Part shown: one piece after another, positions 6,369 through 8,473 of the stretch
Layout of the letters: every line of letters begins with the position of its first letter
Numbering within the stretch: the first letter of the stretch is position 1
Source: a bacterium
GTDB taxonomy: Bacteria > Auribacterota > UBA3054 > B51-G9
Direction of reading: 5' to 3'
Assembly: GCA_029933535.1 (NCBI GenBank)
Contig: JAOZNZ010000120.1
Coordinates: 1 to 8,473 of the forward strand
Length of the DNA stretch: 8,473 nt
The notes under the pieces: model-generated
Seen by the model: the letters and a program-made list of their open reading frames with translations, nothing else
Databases searched by the model: none
What the model was told of the DNA's origin: nothing
Program-made: the position numbers and the translations under genes

Positions 6369-6437
6369 ATTTCAAATTTCGAATTCCAGACACCAAACTC
6401 AAACAACAAATTTCGAATTTCAAATTTCAAATAACAA
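6369..6437 (+). repeat. 7-bp degenerate tandem array (ATTTCAA type), right arm of the inverted flanks
   Basis: Ten units can be read: ATTTCAA, ATTTCGA, ATTCCAG, ACACCAA, ACTCAAA, CAACAA (one base short), ATTTCGA, ATTTCAA, ATTTCAA, ATAACAA. The outer units are close to consensus and the middle ones degenerate. The consensus is the reverse complement of the left array at 5954-5988. The array ends 4 bases before the cysNC ATG at 6442 and so occupies the position where a ribosome binding site would lie. Pairing of 6418-6432 with 5966-5980 would therefore cover the cysNC initiation region. Confidence 0.85.
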
Positions 6438-6441
6438 ATCT

Positions 6442-8385
6442 ATGTACAAACAAGAATTGATAAAAACAGATATTGACGCGTACCTCAAACTGCATGAACA
6501 AAAAGATATGCTCCGATTCCTTACCGCTGGAAGCGTAGATGATGGGAAATCTACTTTGATTGGCAGATTGCTTTACGACTCAAAAATGATTTATGAAGAT
6601 CAGCTCGCAGCGGTATTAAAAGATTCCGCAGTTCATGGAACTACCGATGACGATTTCGATCCCGCGCTGCTTACAGATGGATTAAAAGCTGAACGCGAAC
6701 AGGGGATTACCATCGATGTCGCGTACCGTTATTTCTCAACCGATAAGCGAAATTTCATTATTGCGGATACTCCGGGACATGAACAATATACACGCAATAT
6801 GGCAACTGGAGCTTCGGGATGTAATCTCGCGGTAATATTAATTGATGCCCGATATGGTGTAGTTCAGCAAACCAAGCGTCATTCTTTTATAACAAGTTTA
6901 CTTGGAATCAAACATTTAATTGTGGCAGTCAATAAAATGGATCTTGTTGATTATTCAGAAGAAGTGTTTGAAAAAATTAAAGATGATTATACTGATTTTG
7001 CTGCCAAACTCGAAGTTAATGATATTTACTTTCTGCCGATCTCAGCTCTGAAAGGCGATAATGTGGTTGATAGAAGCACTAATATGACCTGGTTTGATGG
7101 CGCCCCTCTACTTTCATATCTTGAAGATGTGCATATTGCCAGCGATAGAAATCTTATCGATTTACGTTTCCCTGTTCAGTATGTCCTGCGACCAAACCTT
7201 AACTTTAGAGGATACTGCGGAACTGTGGCTTCAGGCGTTATTCGTAAAGGTGATGAAGTACTCATACTCCCGTCAAGAAAATCATCCCGTGTGAAATCTA
7301 TTGTTACATTTAATGGTGAAATTGATGAGGCATTCCCACCGCAGGCAGTAACAGTAACTCTCGAAGATGAAGTCGATGTGAGCCGTGGGGATATGATTGT
7401 CCATAAACATAATTTGCCGCGTATTGAACGGCGATTCGAGGCGATGGTTGTCTGGATGGGTGATGAACCTATGGACATAAATAAGCCTTATCTTATTAAG
7501 CAATCAACAAAAATGGTTAGCACGAGAATTGATAGTGTGAGATACAGAATAGACGTCAATTCTATGAATAAAATCGATTCTCAGCCGCTTCACCTGAATG
7601 AAATAGGCAGAGTAGTTTTTACGGCAACTACACCTTTGATGTACGATGCTTATTCGAAAAACAGAAGTACCGGCAACTTTATTATTGTTGATAGTATGAC
7701 AAATAATACCGTTGCGGCAGGTATGATCATTGAACGGGAACTTTCTGAACAATTGCCAACAAGAATTACCGATGAGGAGTCGGAAGTCGAAGCGGCTTCT
7801 TCACGTGAAAGTTTTGTTAAGTTGGATGAACGAATTGAACGTTATGGTCAAAAACCTGCAACAATTTGGATTACGGGACTTACAGGTTCCGGTAAAATGA
7901 AACTGTCTTACGCGCTTGAACGCCGTTTATTTGATATGGGAGCAACGTGCACATTACTCGATGGTCAAAACATCCGCAAGGGAATAAATCGGGATTTAAG
8001 TTTTGATTCTGAAAGTAGAGCTGAACATTTACGTCGTGTTGCTGAGGTATCACATATTTTAAATGTTAATGGTCAAATTTCAATCGCCGGTTTTGTTTCG
8101 CCATCTGATGAAATACGTAAACAAATAGCTGAAATAATCGGTGAAGAATTCTTTCTTGAAGTTTATGCCGATGCACCGATAGAGTGGTGTGAGAAAAATG
8201 ACACAACAGGCATTTACAAAAAAGCCCGAAAAGGTGAGCTGAAAAATGTTGTTGGTATTGATGTTCCTTATGAACCGTCAAAAGCACCTGCATTGCATTT
8301 GAAAATGAATGAAATTTCAATTGAAGACTCCGTAGAAAAAATCGTCGCTTTACTACGCGAACGGGGGATTTTCCCGGCGGGTTAG
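6442..8385 (+). CDS. cysNC: Bifunctional sulfate adenylyltransferase subunit 1 / APS kinase-like protein (CysNC)
   Basis: The N-terminal part (about 1-435) is the CysN GTPase, which pairs with CysD and couples GTP hydrolysis to APS synthesis. G1 is GSVDDGKS (30-37), the switch region EREQGITID is at 84-92, G3 DTPGH at 109-113, G4 NKMD at 164-167, and G5 SALKGDN at 201-207; EF-Tu-like beta-barrel domains follow. A charged linker (about 435-470) joins an APS-kinase-like domain (about 472-647). That domain keeps the fold's conserved blocks: HLRRVAEV, GFVSPSDEIR, YKKARKGELKNVVGID. Two expected active-site positions differ. The P-loop is GLTGSGKM (479-486), with Met486 instead of Ser/Thr, and the DGDN motif reads DGQN (507-510). 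The 647-aa length fits a full fusion (E. coli CysN plus CysC is slightly longer). PAPS formation is therefore uncertain, while the CysN half looks intact. No Shine-Dalgarno is visible; a heptamer array ends just before the ATG. Confidence 0.96.
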   Translation: MYKQELIKTDIDAYLKLHEQKDMLRFLTAGSVDDGKSTLIGRLLYDSKMIYEDQLAAVLKDSAVHGTTDDDFDPALLTDGLKAEREQGITIDVAYRYFSTDKRNFIIADTPGHEQYTRNMATGASGCNLAVILIDARYGVVQQTKRHSFITSLLGIKHLIVAVNKMDLVDYSEEVFEKIKDDYTDFAAKLEVNDIYFLPISALKGDNVVDRSTNMTWFDGAPLLSYLEDVHIASDRNLIDLRFPVQYVLRPNLNFRGYCGTVASGVIRKGDEVLILPSRKSSRVKSIVTFNGEIDEAFPPQAVTVTLEDEVDVSRGDMIVHKHNLPRIERRFEAMVVWMGDEPMDINKPYLIKQSTKMVSTRIDSVRYRIDVNSMNKIDSQPLHLNEIGRVVFTATTPLMYDAYSKNRSTGNFIIVDSMTNNTVAAGMIIERELSEQLPTRITDEESEVEAASSRESFVKLDERIERYGQKPATIWITGLTGSGKMKLSYALERRLFDMGATCTLLDGQNIRKGINRDLSFDSESRAEHLRRVAEVSHILNVNGQISIAGFVSPSDEIRKQIAEIIGEEFFLEVYADAPIEWCEKNDTTGIYKKARKGELKNVVGIDVPYEPSKAPALHLKMNEISIEDSVEKIVALLRERGIFPAG

Positions 8386-8395
8386 CCGAGAGTAG

Positions 8396-8420
8396 CATAA
8401 GCTTCCAGCTTATGGTTTTT
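8396..8420 (+). terminator. Hairpin plus T-run after cysNC, likely intrinsic terminator
   Basis: CATAAGCT (8396-8403) and AGCTTATG (8407-8414) form a perfect 8-bp stem with a 3-base TCC loop (or 7 bp with loop TTCCA), followed by G and five T (8416-8420). It starts 11 bases after the cysNC stop. The geometry is that of a rho-independent terminator, although the stem is not GC-rich. The palindrome could also be one copy of a dispersed hairpin repeat, which one window cannot settle. Confidence 0.65.
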
Positions 8421-8435
8421 GTTAGAATAAGTGAT

Positions 8436-8473
8436 CAGGTGTCAGGTGTCAGGTGTCAGGTGTCAGGTGTCAG
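8436..8473. repeat. Perfect 7-bp tandem array (CAGGTGT), open at the right edge
   Basis: CAGGTGT is repeated five times without a change (8436-8470) and a sixth copy begins at the window end. Perfect identity suggests recent expansion or active homogenisation, unlike the degenerate heptamers around the four-helix-bundle gene. It follows the terminator-like hairpin after cysNC and lies in intergenic DNA. Its full length and the next gene are outside the window. Confidence 0.95.

Larger units (their letters stand above)
5954..6437 (+). other. Possible inserted cassette: S23-family gene enclosed by inverted heptamer arrays
   Basis: The block from the cysD stop to just before the cysNC start consists of a left TTGAAAT array, a gene with its own ribosome binding site, and a right ATTTCAA array in inverted orientation. 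cysD and cysN are normally adjacent, so the block interrupts the operon without breaking either gene. The enclosed gene is about 32% GC by hand count (113 of 356 bases at 6001-6356), lower than sampled lines of cysD and cysNC (about 40-57%). No target-site duplication or transposase is seen. That it moves as a unit is inference. Confidence 0.4.

Noticed and set aside
5954..6437. Diversity-generating retroelement with an Avd-like protein
   Set aside because: The small protein is of the related four-helix-bundle family, but no reverse transcriptase, template repeat or variable repeat is visible, and the flanks are simple heptamers.
5940..6445. Target-site duplication around the S23-family cassette
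   Set aside because: No direct repeat of useful length was found comparing the edge after cysD with the edge before cysNC; the repeats present are inverted.
7861..8385. Frameshift or truncation of the APS-kinase half
   Set aside because: The frame is open and the conserved blocks run in order to a normal C-terminus; the differences are substitutions only.
1..8473. CRISPR arrays at the repeat blocks
   Set aside because: The 7-8 bp units are contiguous, with no spacers and no cas genes.

Overview
The window is about 8.5 kb of moderately AT-rich bacterial DNA. All four credible genes read rightward. The first is a very large exported multi-domain protein combining lamin-tail (LTD), CotH-kinase-like and carbohydrate-binding-like domains, with a PEP-CTERM-like C-terminus. 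Behind it sit cysD and a fused cysNC. LTD/CotH giants of this layout, PEP-CTERM tails and short heptamer/octamer arrays between genes together suggest a member of the PVC group (Lentisphaerota, Kiritimatiellota, Verrucomicrobiota or Planctomycetota). That placement rests on remembered family distribution, not on a search.

Layout. Positions 1-70 hold an 8-bp tandem array that runs off the left edge. A plausible extended -10 promoter (124-151) precedes the LTD/CotH gene (161-4903), whose start has a clear signal peptide. The hydrophobic end of this protein is encoded by a degenerate 8-bp tandem repeat (4808-4847). The 145-bp gap to cysD holds a perfect 10-bp inverted repeat just after the stop, a weak promoter candidate and a second inverted repeat near the inferred transcription start. 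cysD (5049-5957) and cysNC (6442-8385) together encode ATP sulfurylase and a fused APS-kinase-type domain. Between them lies a small AT-rich gene for a four-helix-bundle protein of the S23/IVS family (6000-6356). It is bracketed by 7-bp arrays that are reverse complements of each other. After cysNC come a terminator-like hairpin (8396-8420) and a perfect 7-bp array running off the right edge (8436-8473).

Function. CysD and CysN form the heterodimeric sulfate adenylyltransferase, which makes APS from sulfate and ATP with GTP hydrolysis as driving force. The C-terminal APS-kinase-like half would make PAPS, but its P-loop has Met where Ser/Thr is expected and its DGDN motif reads DGQN, so its activity is in doubt. 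The large exported protein has no evident link to sulfate activation and appears to be a separate transcription unit.

The most unusual structure is the four-helix-bundle gene inside the sulfate-activation operon, enclosed by inverted heptamer arrays. It recalls how the same protein family is found in hairpin-bounded intervening sequences of 23S rRNA genes. The second is the use of an 8-bp tandem repeat, read in all three phases, to encode the hydrophobic segment of a protein-sorting tail.
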